64,000 nucleotides of DNA, taken from positions 1-64,000 of the forward strand of contig NZ_CAJYVE010000029.1 of assembly GCF_913777995.1 (NCBI RefSeq), read 5' to 3'. The notes below the pieces were generated by a model. It did not search any database, was not told the origin of the DNA, and saw only the letters and a program-made list of their open reading frames with translations. Origin of the DNA: an uncultured Pseudomonas sp. (GTDB lineage Bacteria > Pseudomonadota > Gammaproteobacteria > Pseudomonadales > Pseudomonadaceae). Positions 8,815-16,883 of the stretch are shown piece after piece (positions within the stretch are counted from its first letter, which is position 1; each line of letters begins with the position of its first letter). The translations under genes were made by a program, and so were the position numbers.

Positions 8815-10335
8815 ATGCGCAATGCCCAAGACCTGCTGGAAAACAGCGCCGTCGAACTCAAGCGACTGATCGACACGCGGGAGCTGTCGCCGGTCGAACT
8901 GCTCGAGGCCTGCATCGACCGCATCGAAAGCCTCAACCCGAAGATCAACGCCTTTTGCGCCACCTCGTTCGACCGTGCCCGCGATGCAGCCGTGGCCAGC
9001 GAGCGAGCCATCGCCAAGGGCCAGCAGCGCGGCCTGCTCGACGGCCTGCCGATCGGCATCAAGGACCTGGAAGAGACCGCTGGCCTGCTGACCACCTACG
9101 GCTCGCCGCTGTATCGCGGCAACGTGCCCGAGCAGGACAACGAACTGGTGCGCCGCCTGCGCGCCGCCGGGGCCATAGTGGTGGGCAAGACCAACGTGCC
9201 GGAGATGGGCGCCGGGGCCAACACCCGCAACCCGGTCTGGGGCGCCACCGGCAATCCCTTCGACCCGACCCTGAATGCCGGCGGCTCGTCGGGCGGCTCG
9301 GCGGCGGCCCTGGCGGTGGACATGGTGCCGCTGTGCAGCGGCTCGGACACCGGTGGCTCGCTGCGCATTCCCGCTGCCAAATGCGGCGTGGTGGGCCTGC
9401 GCACCTCCCCCGGCCTGGTACCCAGCGAGCGCAAGCTGCTGGGCTGGACACCGATCTCGGTGGTCGGCCCGATGGGCCGTAATGTCGAGGACACCTGGCT
9501 GCAGTTGGCGGCCACCACCGGGTTGGCACAGGGTGACCCATTGAGCTACGCCTGCGAAATGCCGGCCCGGTTGACCGGCCAGGCCGACCTCTCGCAACTG
9601 CGGGTCGGCTACACCGAAGACTTCGGCGTGTGCGAGGTCGACGACGGCATCCGCCAGGTGTTCCGCGACAAGATCGCCGCGCTGAAATCGGTGTTCGCCG
9701 TCTGCGAGCCGGTGGACATCGACATGCCCGAGGCGCACCGCTGCTTCGACGTACTGCGCGCCGAAGCCTTCGTCGGCAGCCTGCAGGCCGCCTACGAGAA
9801 AGACCCGGACGCGCTCGGCCCCAACCCCCGCGCCAACTACGAGATGGGCGCCAAACTGACTCTGAAGGACTGCGTGTGGGCCGGTGCCGAGCAGACGCGC
9901 ATCTTCCGCCGCTTCCAGCAGCTGTTCAGCCGCTACGACCTGATCCTTTCGCCGACCACGCCGGTCTCGCCCTTCCCTTGGGCCGAGCCTTATCTCAGCG
10001 CAGTCAACGGCGTGGCGCTGGAGAACTATTACCGCTGGCTGGCCCTGACCTACGTGGTGACCCTGGCCACCAACCCGGCGCTGTCGATGCCCATGGGCCG
10101 CGACCATCGCGGCATGCCATTCGGCATGCAGGTGATCGGGCGCTTCCGGGGCGACCTGGAACTGCTGATCGCCGCCCGTGCCCTGGAGGCGCATTGCGAA
10201 CAGGACCCCGCCCTGCGCCGCCCCCGGCCAGATCTGGAAGCCCTGCGCGCCACCCAGGTCGACCTGCGCAGCCCAGTCACCCACCCGCCGCTGGACACGC
10301 CGGTAGCGAGCAGCGCCGGCCTGTCGGCGGTCTGA
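8815..10335 (+). CDS. Amidase signature family hydrolase
   Basis: The 506-aa enzyme hydrolyses a carboxamide or acyl-amide bond using a Ser-cisSer-Lys triad. The triad is visible: Lys83 in [11 protein letters not shown], cis-Ser158 in [12 protein letters not shown], and nucleophile Ser182 in [13 protein letters not shown]. The 24-residue Ser-Ser spacing equals that of characterised family members. No signal peptide, so cytosolic. CAGGAAG precedes the ATG. It lies 31 bp upstream of dsdA and is surely co-transcribed with it; the pairing suggests release of a D-serine-like amino acid from an amide or N-acyl form. The exact substrate is not determinable here. Confidence 0.93.
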   Translation: MRNAQDLLENSAVELKRLIDTRELSPVELLEACIDRIESLNPKINAFCATSFDRARDAAVASERAIAKGQQRGLLDGLPIGIKDLEETAGLLTTYGSPLYRGNVPEQDNELVRRLRAAGAIVVGKTNVPEMGAGANTRNPVWGATGNPFDPTLNAGGSSGGSAAALAVDMVPLCSGSDTGGSLRIPAAKCGVVGLRTSPGLVPSERKLLGWTPISVVGPMGRNVEDTWLQLAATTGLAQGDPLSYACEMPARLTGQADLSQLRVGYTEDFGVCEVDDGIRQVFRDKIAALKSVFAVCEPVDIDMPEAHRCFDVLRAEAFVGSLQAAYEKDPDALGPNPRANYEMGAKLTLKDCVWAGAEQTRIFRRFQQLFSRYDLILSPTTPVSPFPWAEPYLSAVNGVALENYYRWLALTYVVTLATNPALSMPMGRDHRGMPFGMQVIGRFRGDLELLIAARALEAHCEQDPALRRPRPDLEALRATQVDLRSPVTHPPLDTPVASSAGLSAV

Positions 10336-10366
10336 TCCTCATTCACACGCCTTCACGGAGCGCCCC

Positions 10367-11725
10367 ATGGACACCACAGTGCACGGTAAACCGCTGCAAG
10401 ACTGGCTGGCCGCCTACCCGCTGCTGGCGCCGCTGCTGCGCCTGGAACCACTGAGCTGGTTCAACCCGGCCATCGCGCCACTGGCCGAGGCCCTGCACGA
10501 CATTCCTCTGGGCGCGACCGACGTGGACCAGGCCAGCGCCCGCCTGCAACGCTTCGCACCGTTCCTGGCCGCAGCCTTCCCGGAAGTCGCCGCCAGCGGC
10601 GGCATCATCGAATCCGAGCTGCGCGAGATACCCGCCTTTGCCAGTGTGCTGAGCGAGCGTTACAGCCTGCGCACAGCACCGCGCCTGCTGCTGAAGATGG
10701 ACAGCCACCTGCCAATCTCAGGTTCCGTGAAAGCCCGTGGCGGCATCTACGAGGTGCTGTTCCACGCCGAGCAACTGGCCCTGCAAGCCGGCCTGCTGAG
10801 CCTGGATGACGACTACCGCAAGCTCGCCGAGCCCGAACTGCAGGCGCTGTTCGCCCGGCACAAGATCGCCGTCGGCTCCACCGGCAACCTCGGCCTGTCG
10901 ATCGGTATCGCCAGCGCACGCCTGGGCTTCGAAACCACGGTGCACATGTCGGCCGATGCCCGGCAATGGAAGAAAGACAAACTGCGCGCCCATGGGGTCA
11001 GGGTCGTCGAATACGCTGGCGACTACGGCCAGGCCGTGGAACAGGGCCGCCGTGAAGCGGCCGCCGACCCGAGCTGCCACTTCGTCGATGACGAGAACTC
11101 CACGACGCTGTTCCTCGGCTATTCGGTGGCCGGCGCACGCCTCAAGGCACAGTTCGAGGCGCAGGGCATCCAGGTGGACGCCGAACACCCGCTGTTCGTC
11201 TACCTGCCTTGTGGCGTGGGCGGCGGCCCCGGCGGCATTGCCTTCGGCCTCAAGCTAGCGTTCGGTGACGATGTGCATTGCATCTTCGCCGAACCCACCG
11301 AATCACCCTGCATGCTGATGGGCGTCTACACCGGCCTGCACGAGCAGCTGGCGGTGCAGGATTTCGGTATCAGCAACCGGACCGTCGCCGACGGCCTGGC
11401 CGTAGGCCGCCCCTCTGGCTTCGTCGGGCGCAGCCTGCAACGCATGCTCGATGGCTACTACACGGTCAGCGACGACGAACTGATGCGCCTGCTGGCGCTC
11501 ATGCAACAGAGCGAAGGCATCGCCCTGGAGCCCTCGGCCCTGGCCGGTGCGCCCGGCACCCGGCATGTGCTGCAGGAGCACCAGGGCTACCGCCAGCGCC
11601 TCGGCCTGGACGAACGCAGCATGGCCCAGGCCACCCACCTGATCTGGGCCACCGGCGGCGGCATGGTGCCAGCCGAGGAAATGGACCGTTACCTGAGCCG
11701 GGGCGAAGCCCTGCTGCAAGGCTGA
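10367..11725 (+). CDS. dsdA: D-serine ammonia-lyase (D-serine dehydratase)
   Basis: PLP enzyme converting D-serine to pyruvate and ammonia in the cytosol. The 452-aa sequence follows E. coli DsdA (442 aa) almost throughout as remembered: WFNP near residue 31, GGIIESEL (78-85), Schiff-base Lys122 in [14 protein letters not shown], the phosphate-binding [25 protein letters not shown], and C-terminal [16 protein letters not shown]. It is the last gene of the MFS-LysR-amidase-dsdA array. Its stop codon (11723-11725) touches the stop codon of the convergent E1 gene (11726-11728) with no base between, and no terminator is visible between them. Confidence 0.96.
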   Translation: MDTTVHGKPLQDWLAAYPLLAPLLRLEPLSWFNPAIAPLAEALHDIPLGATDVDQASARLQRFAPFLAAAFPEVAASGGIIESELREIPAFASVLSERYSLRTAPRLLLKMDSHLPISGSVKARGGIYEVLFHAEQLALQAGLLSLDDDYRKLAEPELQALFARHKIAVGSTGNLGLSIGIASARLGFETTVHMSADARQWKKDKLRAHGVRVVEYAGDYGQAVEQGRREAAADPSCHFVDDENSTTLFLGYSVAGARLKAQFEAQGIQVDAEHPLFVYLPCGVGGGPGGIAFGLKLAFGDDVHCIFAEPTESPCMLMGVYTGLHEQLAVQDFGISNRTVADGLAVGRPSGFVGRSLQRMLDGYYTVSDDELMRLLALMQQSEGIALEPSALAGAPGTRHVLQEHQGYRQRLGLDERSMAQATHLIWATGGGMVPAEEMDRYLSRGEALLQG

Positions 11726-14395
11726 TCAGACACTGGCCGGGTCGGTCTTGCCGGCGTCGATGCCCAGGTCGGTCAAGGCCTGGGCCACCACTGCGCGCTC
11801 GATCACGCCGTCGTCGGCCAGCGCCTTGAGCGCCGCCAGCACGATGAACTGGCGGTCCACCTCGAAATGCCGGCGCAACGCCTCACGGGTGTCGGACTGG
11901 CCGAAGCCGTCGGTGCCCAGCGCCACGAAGCGGCGGTCGCCCAGCCAGGGGCGGATCTGGTCGGCGTGGATCTTCATGTAGTCGGTGGCCACCACCACTG
12001 GCCCGGGATGCCCGTCGAGCACCTGGCGCACATACGGCACCTGCGGTTCTTCCAGCGGGTGCAGCAGGTTCCAGCGCTCCACGGCCTGGGCCTCGCGGCG
12101 CACTTCGGTGAGGCTGGTGGCGCTCCACACCTCGCTGCTGACGCCATAGTCGCGTTCGAGAATATCGCCCGCCGCCAGCACCTCGGGCAGGATCGACCCG
12201 CTGCCCATCAGTTGCACATGCCGCGTGCCCTGCGCGGCGCGCTCCACCGGCAGACGGTACAGCCCTTTGAGAATCCCCTGCTCTGAGCCCTCGGGCATGT
12301 CCGGGTGCTGATAGTTCTCGTTGAGCACGGTGATGTAGTAGTAGACGTCCTGCTGTTCGACGAACATGCGCCGCATGCCGTCGTGGATGATCACCGCCAG
12401 CTCGTAGGAATAGGTCGGGTCGTAGGAGATGCAGCACGGCACCGTGGCGGACATCACATGGCTGTGCCCGTCGTCATGCTGCAGGCCCTCGCCCATCAGC
12501 GTGGTACGCCCCGAGGTGGCGCCAAGCAGAAAGCCCCTGGCGCGGGCATCCCCGGCCGCCCACAACAGGTCGCCGACGCGCTGGAAGCCGAACATCGAAT
12601 AGAAGATGTAGAACGGCAACGTCATCACGCCGTGGTTGGCGTACGAGGTGCTGGCGGCGATCCACGAGGACGTCGCGCCGGACTCGTTGAGGCCCTCCTG
12701 CATGATCTGCCCGTCGCGGCTCTCCTTGTAGTACGACAGCGTGCCGGCGTCCTGTGGGGTGTAGAGCTGGCCGACATGGGAATGAATACCCACCTGACGG
12801 AACAGGTTCTCCATGCCGAAGGTGCGCGATTCGTCCGGCACGATGGGCACCACCAGGCGCCCGACGTTGGGGTCCTTGAGCAGGGTGCTGAGAATGCGCA
12901 CGAACGCCATGGTGGTGGAAATGGTGCGTTCGCCGGTGCCCTTGAGCTGCGCCTCCAGCGCCGACAGCGGCGGTATTGCCAACGGCTCGACCTGCGCATG
13001 GCGGGCCGGCACCTGGCCACCGAGGCTGTCACGGCGCGAGTGCAGGTAACGGGCTTCCGGGCTGTCCATTGCCGGGCGCAGGTAGGGCATGTCGCCCAGT
13101 TGCGCGTCGTCGATCTGCAGGCCGAAGCGGTCACGGAAGGCCTTCACCGCCTCGGCACCCATCTTCTTCAACTGGTGGTTGATGTTCTGCCCCTCGCCGG
13201 CCTCGCCCATGCCGAAGCCCTTGACGGTCTTGGCGAGGATCACGGTCGGCCGGCCCTTGTGACGCATCGCCGCCGCATAGGCGTTGTAGACCTTCAGTGG
13301 GTCGTGCCCGCCGCGCGACAGCTTCCAGATCTGTTCGTCGCTCAGGTCGGCGACCAGCTCCAGCAGCTCGGGGTACTTGCCGAAGAAGTGCTCACGCACA
13401 TAGGCGCCGTTCTGCGCCTTGTAGGTCTGGTAGTCGCCGTCGACGCACTCCATCATGCGCTGGCGCAACAGACCGCTCTTGTCCTTCTCCAGCAATGCGT
13501 CCCAGCCGCTGCCCCAGACCACCTTGATGACGTTCCAGCCGGCGGCGCGGTACAGGCTCTCGAACTCCTGGATCACCTTGGCATTGCCGCGCACCGGCCC
13601 GTCGAGGCGCTGCAGGTTGCAGTTGACCACGAAGATGATGTTGTCGAGCTTTTCGCGCCCGGCCAGGGAAATGGCTGCCAGCGACTCGGGCTGGTCCATC
13701 TCGCCGTCACCGAGGAAAGCCCACACCTTGCGGCCCTGATGTTCCTTCAGGCCGCGGTTCTCCAGGTAGCGCATGAAACGCGCCTGATACGCGGCAGTGA
13801 TAGGCCCCAGCCCCATGGACACGGTGGGGAACTGCCAGAAGTCCGGCATCAGGCGTGGGTGCGGATAGGAGGAAATGCCGTCGCGGTCGGTCTCGCGGCG
13901 GAAGTTGTCGAGCTGCTCTTCGCTCAGCCGACCTTCCACGTAGGCACGGCCATAGATGCCCGGCGAGGAATGCCCCTGGATGTAGACCATGTCGCCGGCG
14001 AAGCGCTCGGTGCGGCCACGGAAGAAATGATCGAAGCCGACGTCGTAGAGCACCGCCGCCGAGGCGTAGGTGGCGATATGCCCGCCGACGCCAGAGTGCT
14101 TGCCAGCACGCAACACCATGGCTAGGGCGTTCCAGCGAATGTAGGCGTTCAGGCGCGCTTCCATGTCCAGGTCGCCGGGGTAAGGCAATTGTCGATCCGG
14201 AGTGATGGTATTGACATAGGGCGTGGTCACCCGGCCATGAAAATCACCGTGCAGCGAGACATCGAAATCCAGCAGCTGGTCGATCAGAAAATGCGCGCGC
14301 GGACGGCCCTCGGCCTCGACCACCGAGGCGATCGAGTCGAGCCATTCGCGGGTTTCCTGGGGGTCGGCATCGAGGTGTGGGGAGCGTTGCGCCAT
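11726..14395 (-). CDS. Homodimeric-type 2-oxoacid (pyruvate) dehydrogenase E1, AceE/MdeB-like
   Basis: The 889-aa thiamine diphosphate enzyme matches AceE-type E1 in length and sequence: TPP motif GDGEMDQPES...NCNLQRLDGPV (about 228-268), HFFGKYPELLELV, and a C-terminal GTDGFGQSDTREALRRHFEVD. It would decarboxylate pyruvate or a related 2-oxoacid and pass the acyl group to an E2. No E2 or E3 gene adjoins it, so it must borrow these. The start at 14395 has AGGAGG 8 nt upstream; the frame's 22 extra residues beyond it are rejected. It resembles MdeB (alpha-ketobutyrate dehydrogenase) paralogues. It converges on dsdA, whose product is pyruvate, and is divergent from a MarR gene. Confidence 0.92.
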   Translation of the reverse strand: MAQRSPHLDADPQETREWLDSIASVVEAEGRPRAHFLIDQLLDFDVSLHGDFHGRVTTPYVNTITPDRQLPYPGDLDMEARLNAYIRWNALAMVLRAGKHSGVGGHIATYASAAVLYDVGFDHFFRGRTERFAGDMVYIQGHSSPGIYGRAYVEGRLSEEQLDNFRRETDRDGISSYPHPRLMPDFWQFPTVSMGLGPITAAYQARFMRYLENRGLKEHQGRKVWAFLGDGEMDQPESLAAISLAGREKLDNIIFVVNCNLQRLDGPVRGNAKVIQEFESLYRAAGWNVIKVVWGSGWDALLEKDKSGLLRQRMMECVDGDYQTYKAQNGAYVREHFFGKYPELLELVADLSDEQIWKLSRGGHDPLKVYNAYAAAMRHKGRPTVILAKTVKGFGMGEAGEGQNINHQLKKMGAEAVKAFRDRFGLQIDDAQLGDMPYLRPAMDSPEARYLHSRRDSLGGQVPARHAQVEPLAIPPLSALEAQLKGTGERTISTTMAFVRILSTLLKDPNVGRLVVPIVPDESRTFGMENLFRQVGIHSHVGQLYTPQDAGTLSYYKESRDGQIMQEGLNESGATSSWIAASTSYANHGVMTLPFYIFYSMFGFQRVGDLLWAAGDARARGFLLGATSGRTTLMGEGLQHDDGHSHVMSATVPCCISYDPTYSYELAVIIHDGMRRMFVEQQDVYYYITVLNENYQHPDMPEGSEQGILKGLYRLPVERAAQGTRHVQLMGSGSILPEVLAAGDILERDYGVSSEVWSATSLTEVRREAQAVERWNLLHPLEEPQVPYVRQVLDGHPGPVVVATDYMKIHADQIRPWLGDRRFVALGTDGFGQSDTREALRRHFEVDRQFIVLAALKALADDGVIERAVVAQALTDLGIDAGKTDPASV

Positions 14396-14448
14396 CGGAA
14401 AAATCCTCCTGAACAGGCAGTGGCCAGTGCAGGAGCGCCGACCATTTG

Positions 14449-14501
14449 ATTGCAGTTGCAATTGAATCTATCGCCAACCCGCCTATGATTGCAACTGCAA
14501 T
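14449..14501. promoter_or_regulatory. Twin MarR-type operators between the E1 gene and marR
   Basis: Two 14-bp sites, ATTGCAGTTGCAAT (14449-14462) and ATTGCAACTGCAAT (14488-14501), are each a dyad of ATTGCA/TGCAAT around 2 bp and are exact reverse complements of each other. Their centres are 39 bp apart. They fill the 126-bp gap between two divergent genes, one a MarR regulator, which is the usual layout for autoregulation plus control of the neighbour. Direct observation; the regulatory role is inference. Confidence 0.8.
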
Positions 14502-14521
14502 TACCAATCCCTGGAGCCGCA

Positions 14522-14971
14522 ATGGCCACGCCGCCCCCTGATCTCTGGTTCAACTTCATTCGCGCCCACCGCAGCCTCATCCGCGAAATCGAACGCCGCC
14601 TGGCCGACGAAAAACTGCCGCCCTACGCCTGGTACGACGCGCTGTGGGGTATCGAAAGTGGCCCGGATGGCACCCGGCGCATGCACGAACTGGCCGACGT
14701 ACTGGCCATCGAACGCTACAACCTCACCCGCCTGGTCGACCGCCTGGAGAAGGAACAGTTGGTCCAGCGGGTCAAAGTGGCCGATGACGGCCGTGCCGCC
14801 CTGGCGTGCATCACCGACAGCGGTCGGGCACTGCGCCAGCGCATGTGGAAGGTCTACAAGCAGGCGGTGGACGAGCTGTTCCTCGCCGAATTCGATGAGG
14901 CGCAGCAGCGGGTGTTCGCCGAAGCGCTGGAAAACGCCATGCACAATGCCCGCCGGGGTGCACACGAATAG
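14522..14971 (+). CDS. MarR family transcriptional regulator
   Basis: A 149-aa winged-helix regulator: RRMHELADVLAIERYNLTRLVDRLEKEQLVQRVKVADDGRAAL (about 48-90) contains the recognition helix and the wing with the conserved DxR-type turn (DDGRA). The ATG at 14522 is preceded by GGAG; an upstream TTG (14489) in the same frame lies inside the operator and is not used. It is divergent from the E1 gene and probably represses both through the paired sites at 14449-14501. The ligand is likely a metabolite of the E1 pathway (inference). Confidence 0.9.
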   Translation: MATPPPDLWFNFIRAHRSLIREIERRLADEKLPPYAWYDALWGIESGPDGTRRMHELADVLAIERYNLTRLVDRLEKEQLVQRVKVADDGRAALACITDSGRALRQRMWKVYKQAVDELFLAEFDEAQQRVFAEALENAMHNARRGAHE

Positions 14972-15000
14972 ACATCGGCCGCTGCTGACCCGCAGGCGCG

Positions 15001-15164
15001 GCTGAAGCCAATACGGGTCAGTCACGGACCTTGTTAGAGCGAGCTTGCTCGCGATGGCTGCGTCACGTTCACAGCAAATACATGGGTTTTGCTGACCTGT
15101 TCGCGAGCAAGCTCGCTCCAACAAAAGCCGAACAGCGCTTAACTGACCAGTATTGGGCTTAGCC
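15001..15164. repeat. Nested inverted repeats: REPIN flanked by inverted copies of the GCTAAAGCC repeat
   Basis: The outer pair is GCTGAAGCCAATACGGG... (15001-15024) against TAACTGACCAGTATTGGGC... (15140-15164), inverted and imperfect, both related to the 20-mer at 141-160. The inner pair is TTGTTAGAGCGAGCTTGC... (15031-15054) against ...GCAAGCTCGCTCCAACAA (15100-15124). The inner spacer carries GCGTCACGTTCACAGC, the reverse complement of the spacer motif in the other REPINs. The element occupies most of the 220-bp gap between marR and fpvR; no gene is seen there. Confidence 0.8.
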
Positions 15165-15191
15165 TGGCCCTTCATGGGGCGCCTGACGACC

Positions 15192-16184
15192 TCAACCGGA
15201 TTTGCGGGCGATGACGGTCTGGCCTTCGTTGTTGCGCGTCAGCACCACCGGCAGCACCCTGGGCAACGCCTGCACCAGGCCGTCGATGTCGCGGGTGCTG
15301 TAGACACCGCCGATACGCAGTTGGGCAGTCGCCTTGTCGGCCAGATGCACCGGGGTGTCGAGGTAGCGGTTGATCTGCGGCAGGGCTTCGGCCAGGGTCA
15401 GGTTGTCGAGCACCAGGCGGCCATTGCGCCAGGCCAGGGCATTGTCCAGTGAGGCGGCGGCCACCTGCGGGTCGCCATGCTGCGCGTCGTAGCGAGCCTG
15501 CATGCCCGGCGAGAGATAGGCCACGTGTTCCGGTGTGCGGGTGTCGCTCAGCACTCTGACCGAGCCCTCGCTGAGGGTCACCACCACTGAATCGCCGTAG
15601 GTCCAGACATTGAACTGGGTGCCAGTGACCTGGATCTGCCCCTGCCCGGCGTTGACCACGAAAGGATGGTGGGCATCGTGGGTGACCTTGAAGAACGCCT
15701 CGCCCTTGCTCAAGGTCACGCTACGCCGGTCCTGGTAGTTGGCGAACGAAAGGCGGGTGCCGCAGTTCATCTGCACCTCGGAACCATCGGCGAGGGTGAC
15801 CGACTCCAGGCCGGACTGGCTGGCATAGCGGTGATAGCTGTCGGGAATCCAGCCCTGGTTCCAGCCGACCAGGCCAGCCAGCGGCAGGCTGACGGCCAGG
15901 GTAGCTGCAATGGCCAGCAGCCGGCGGCTTGCGCGCCGTGGTGCCGGGGCAGGGGCTGCGGCGCGTGGCGGCGCTGGCGTGGTGGGAGGCAGGAATTCGC
16001 TGAGCGCCCAGATTTCCTGCATGGCCTCGAATTCCTGGCGATGCAACGGGTCGCTTGCCAGCCAGCGTTCCAGCTGCGCACGTTCCTCGGCAGAGAAATC
16101 AGCTTCATGCAGACGCATGCACCAGTGTGCGGCTTGGTCACTGATGTGCTGGTCTGGCACAGGTTGGGGGAGCTGACTCGACAT
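15192..16184 (-). CDS. FecR-family anti-sigma regulator, FpvR-like
   Basis: A 330-aa inner-membrane sensor. Cytoplasmic DUF4880 segment (about 14-60, with WLASDPLHRQEFEAM), Ala/Pro linker, one TM helix (about 88-107, LLAIAATLAVSLPLAGLVGW), then the periplasmic FecR domain (VTLADGSEVQMNCGTRLSF ... GEAFFKV ... VVTLSEGSVRVLS, about 128-215) and a C-terminal secretin/TonB N-terminal-like domain (LDNLTLAEALPQINRYLD). In cell-surface signalling it holds an ECF sigma factor until a TonB receptor signals. Length, divergence from an FpvI-size sigma gene and the nearby pvdQ match the P. aeruginosa FpvR arrangement. Assignment to pyoverdine is by context. Confidence 0.82.
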   Translation of the reverse strand: MSSQLPQPVPDQHISDQAAHWCMRLHEADFSAEERAQLERWLASDPLHRQEFEAMQEIWALSEFLPPTTPAPPRAAAPAPAPRRASRRLLAIAATLAVSLPLAGLVGWNQGWIPDSYHRYASQSGLESVTLADGSEVQMNCGTRLSFANYQDRRSVTLSKGEAFFKVTHDAHHPFVVNAGQGQIQVTGTQFNVWTYGDSVVVTLSEGSVRVLSDTRTPEHVAYLSPGMQARYDAQHGDPQVAAASLDNALAWRNGRLVLDNLTLAEALPQINRYLDTPVHLADKATAQLRIGGVYSTRDIDGLVQALPRVLPVVLTRNNEGQTVIARKSG

Positions 16185-16334
16185 GGCGGCTACCGGTTGG
16201 TTTTGGAATTAACTTACGGCGGTTACCGAAAATTAGAACTTTTTATGCAGTTGAGAATTATATACAGTTAGCCCCTCTTTAACAGAGCGGACCGGCGTCA
16301 GTAAATTGATGCCAGAAATCCTGGCGGAGCCAAC

Positions 16335-16826
16335 ATGGAACAGTACTATCAAGGCCTGGTGGGTTATCTGACCACGCGCCTGCGCGACCGTAATCTGGCC
16401 GCCGATATTGCGCATGAAGCGTACTTGAAAGTATTGGAAAGCCGCCGCCTGGATCAGCTCGAATACCCTAAGGCATTTCTTTATCGCACGGCAATCAACC
16501 TGAGCGTCGACCTGTTCCGGCGTGGTCTGATCCGCCAAAGCGAATCACTGGACGATGCCCTCGCCCAAGAGTTGCCCAGTGTGCACAGCCCGCAGGCGTC
16601 GTTGTATCAGTTGCAGCGCGCGCAACTGGTGATGAAAGCCCTGGAAGAGTTGCCTGAGAAGTGCCGACAGGCTTTTCTGTTGCGCAAGATCGACGGTCTT
16701 TGTCATGAAGACATCGCTTCGACCATGGGGCTGTCCAAGGCCAGTGTGGAAAAACACATCGTCAACGCCATGAAGCATTGCCGCATCCGGGTATTCGAAA
16801 TGGAACGCCTGGGCGACGGGCAGTAA
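16335..16826 (+). CDS. ECF sigma factor, FpvI-like
   Basis: The 163-aa iron-starvation class sigma factor has region 2 (YYQGLVGYLTTRLRDRNLAADIAHEAYLKVLE ... YPKAFLYRTAINLSVDLFRR, about 4-62) and region 4 with its HTH (LPEKCRQAFLLRKIDGLCHEDIASTMGLSKASVEKHI, about 104-141). It is divergent from the FecR-family gene (150-bp gap) and followed by pvdQ after 57 bp, so sigma gene and pvdQ may share a transcript. In P. aeruginosa FpvI drives the ferripyoverdine receptor fpvA. No receptor gene is in this window. I did not find a convincing Fur box in the gap. Confidence 0.85.
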   Translation: MEQYYQGLVGYLTTRLRDRNLAADIAHEAYLKVLESRRLDQLEYPKAFLYRTAINLSVDLFRRGLIRQSESLDDALAQELPSVHSPQASLYQLQRAQLVMKALEELPEKCRQAFLLRKIDGLCHEDIASTMGLSKASVEKHIVNAMKHCRIRVFEMERLGDGQ

Positions 16827-16883
16827 ATTCGCCGCGGCCTGACACGTCCTTGCTGCATTCACAGGCATGCCAAGGGGATTCAG

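Noticed and set aside
11726..14461. Longer E1 start at 14461
   Set aside because: The extra 22 residues are not family-like and would extend into the MarR operator; AGGAGG supports the start at 14395.
16185..16334. Fur box between the FecR-type and sigma genes
   Set aside because: The AT-rich GAGAATTATATACAG stretch gives only a partial match to the 19-bp Fur consensus; not convincing by eye.
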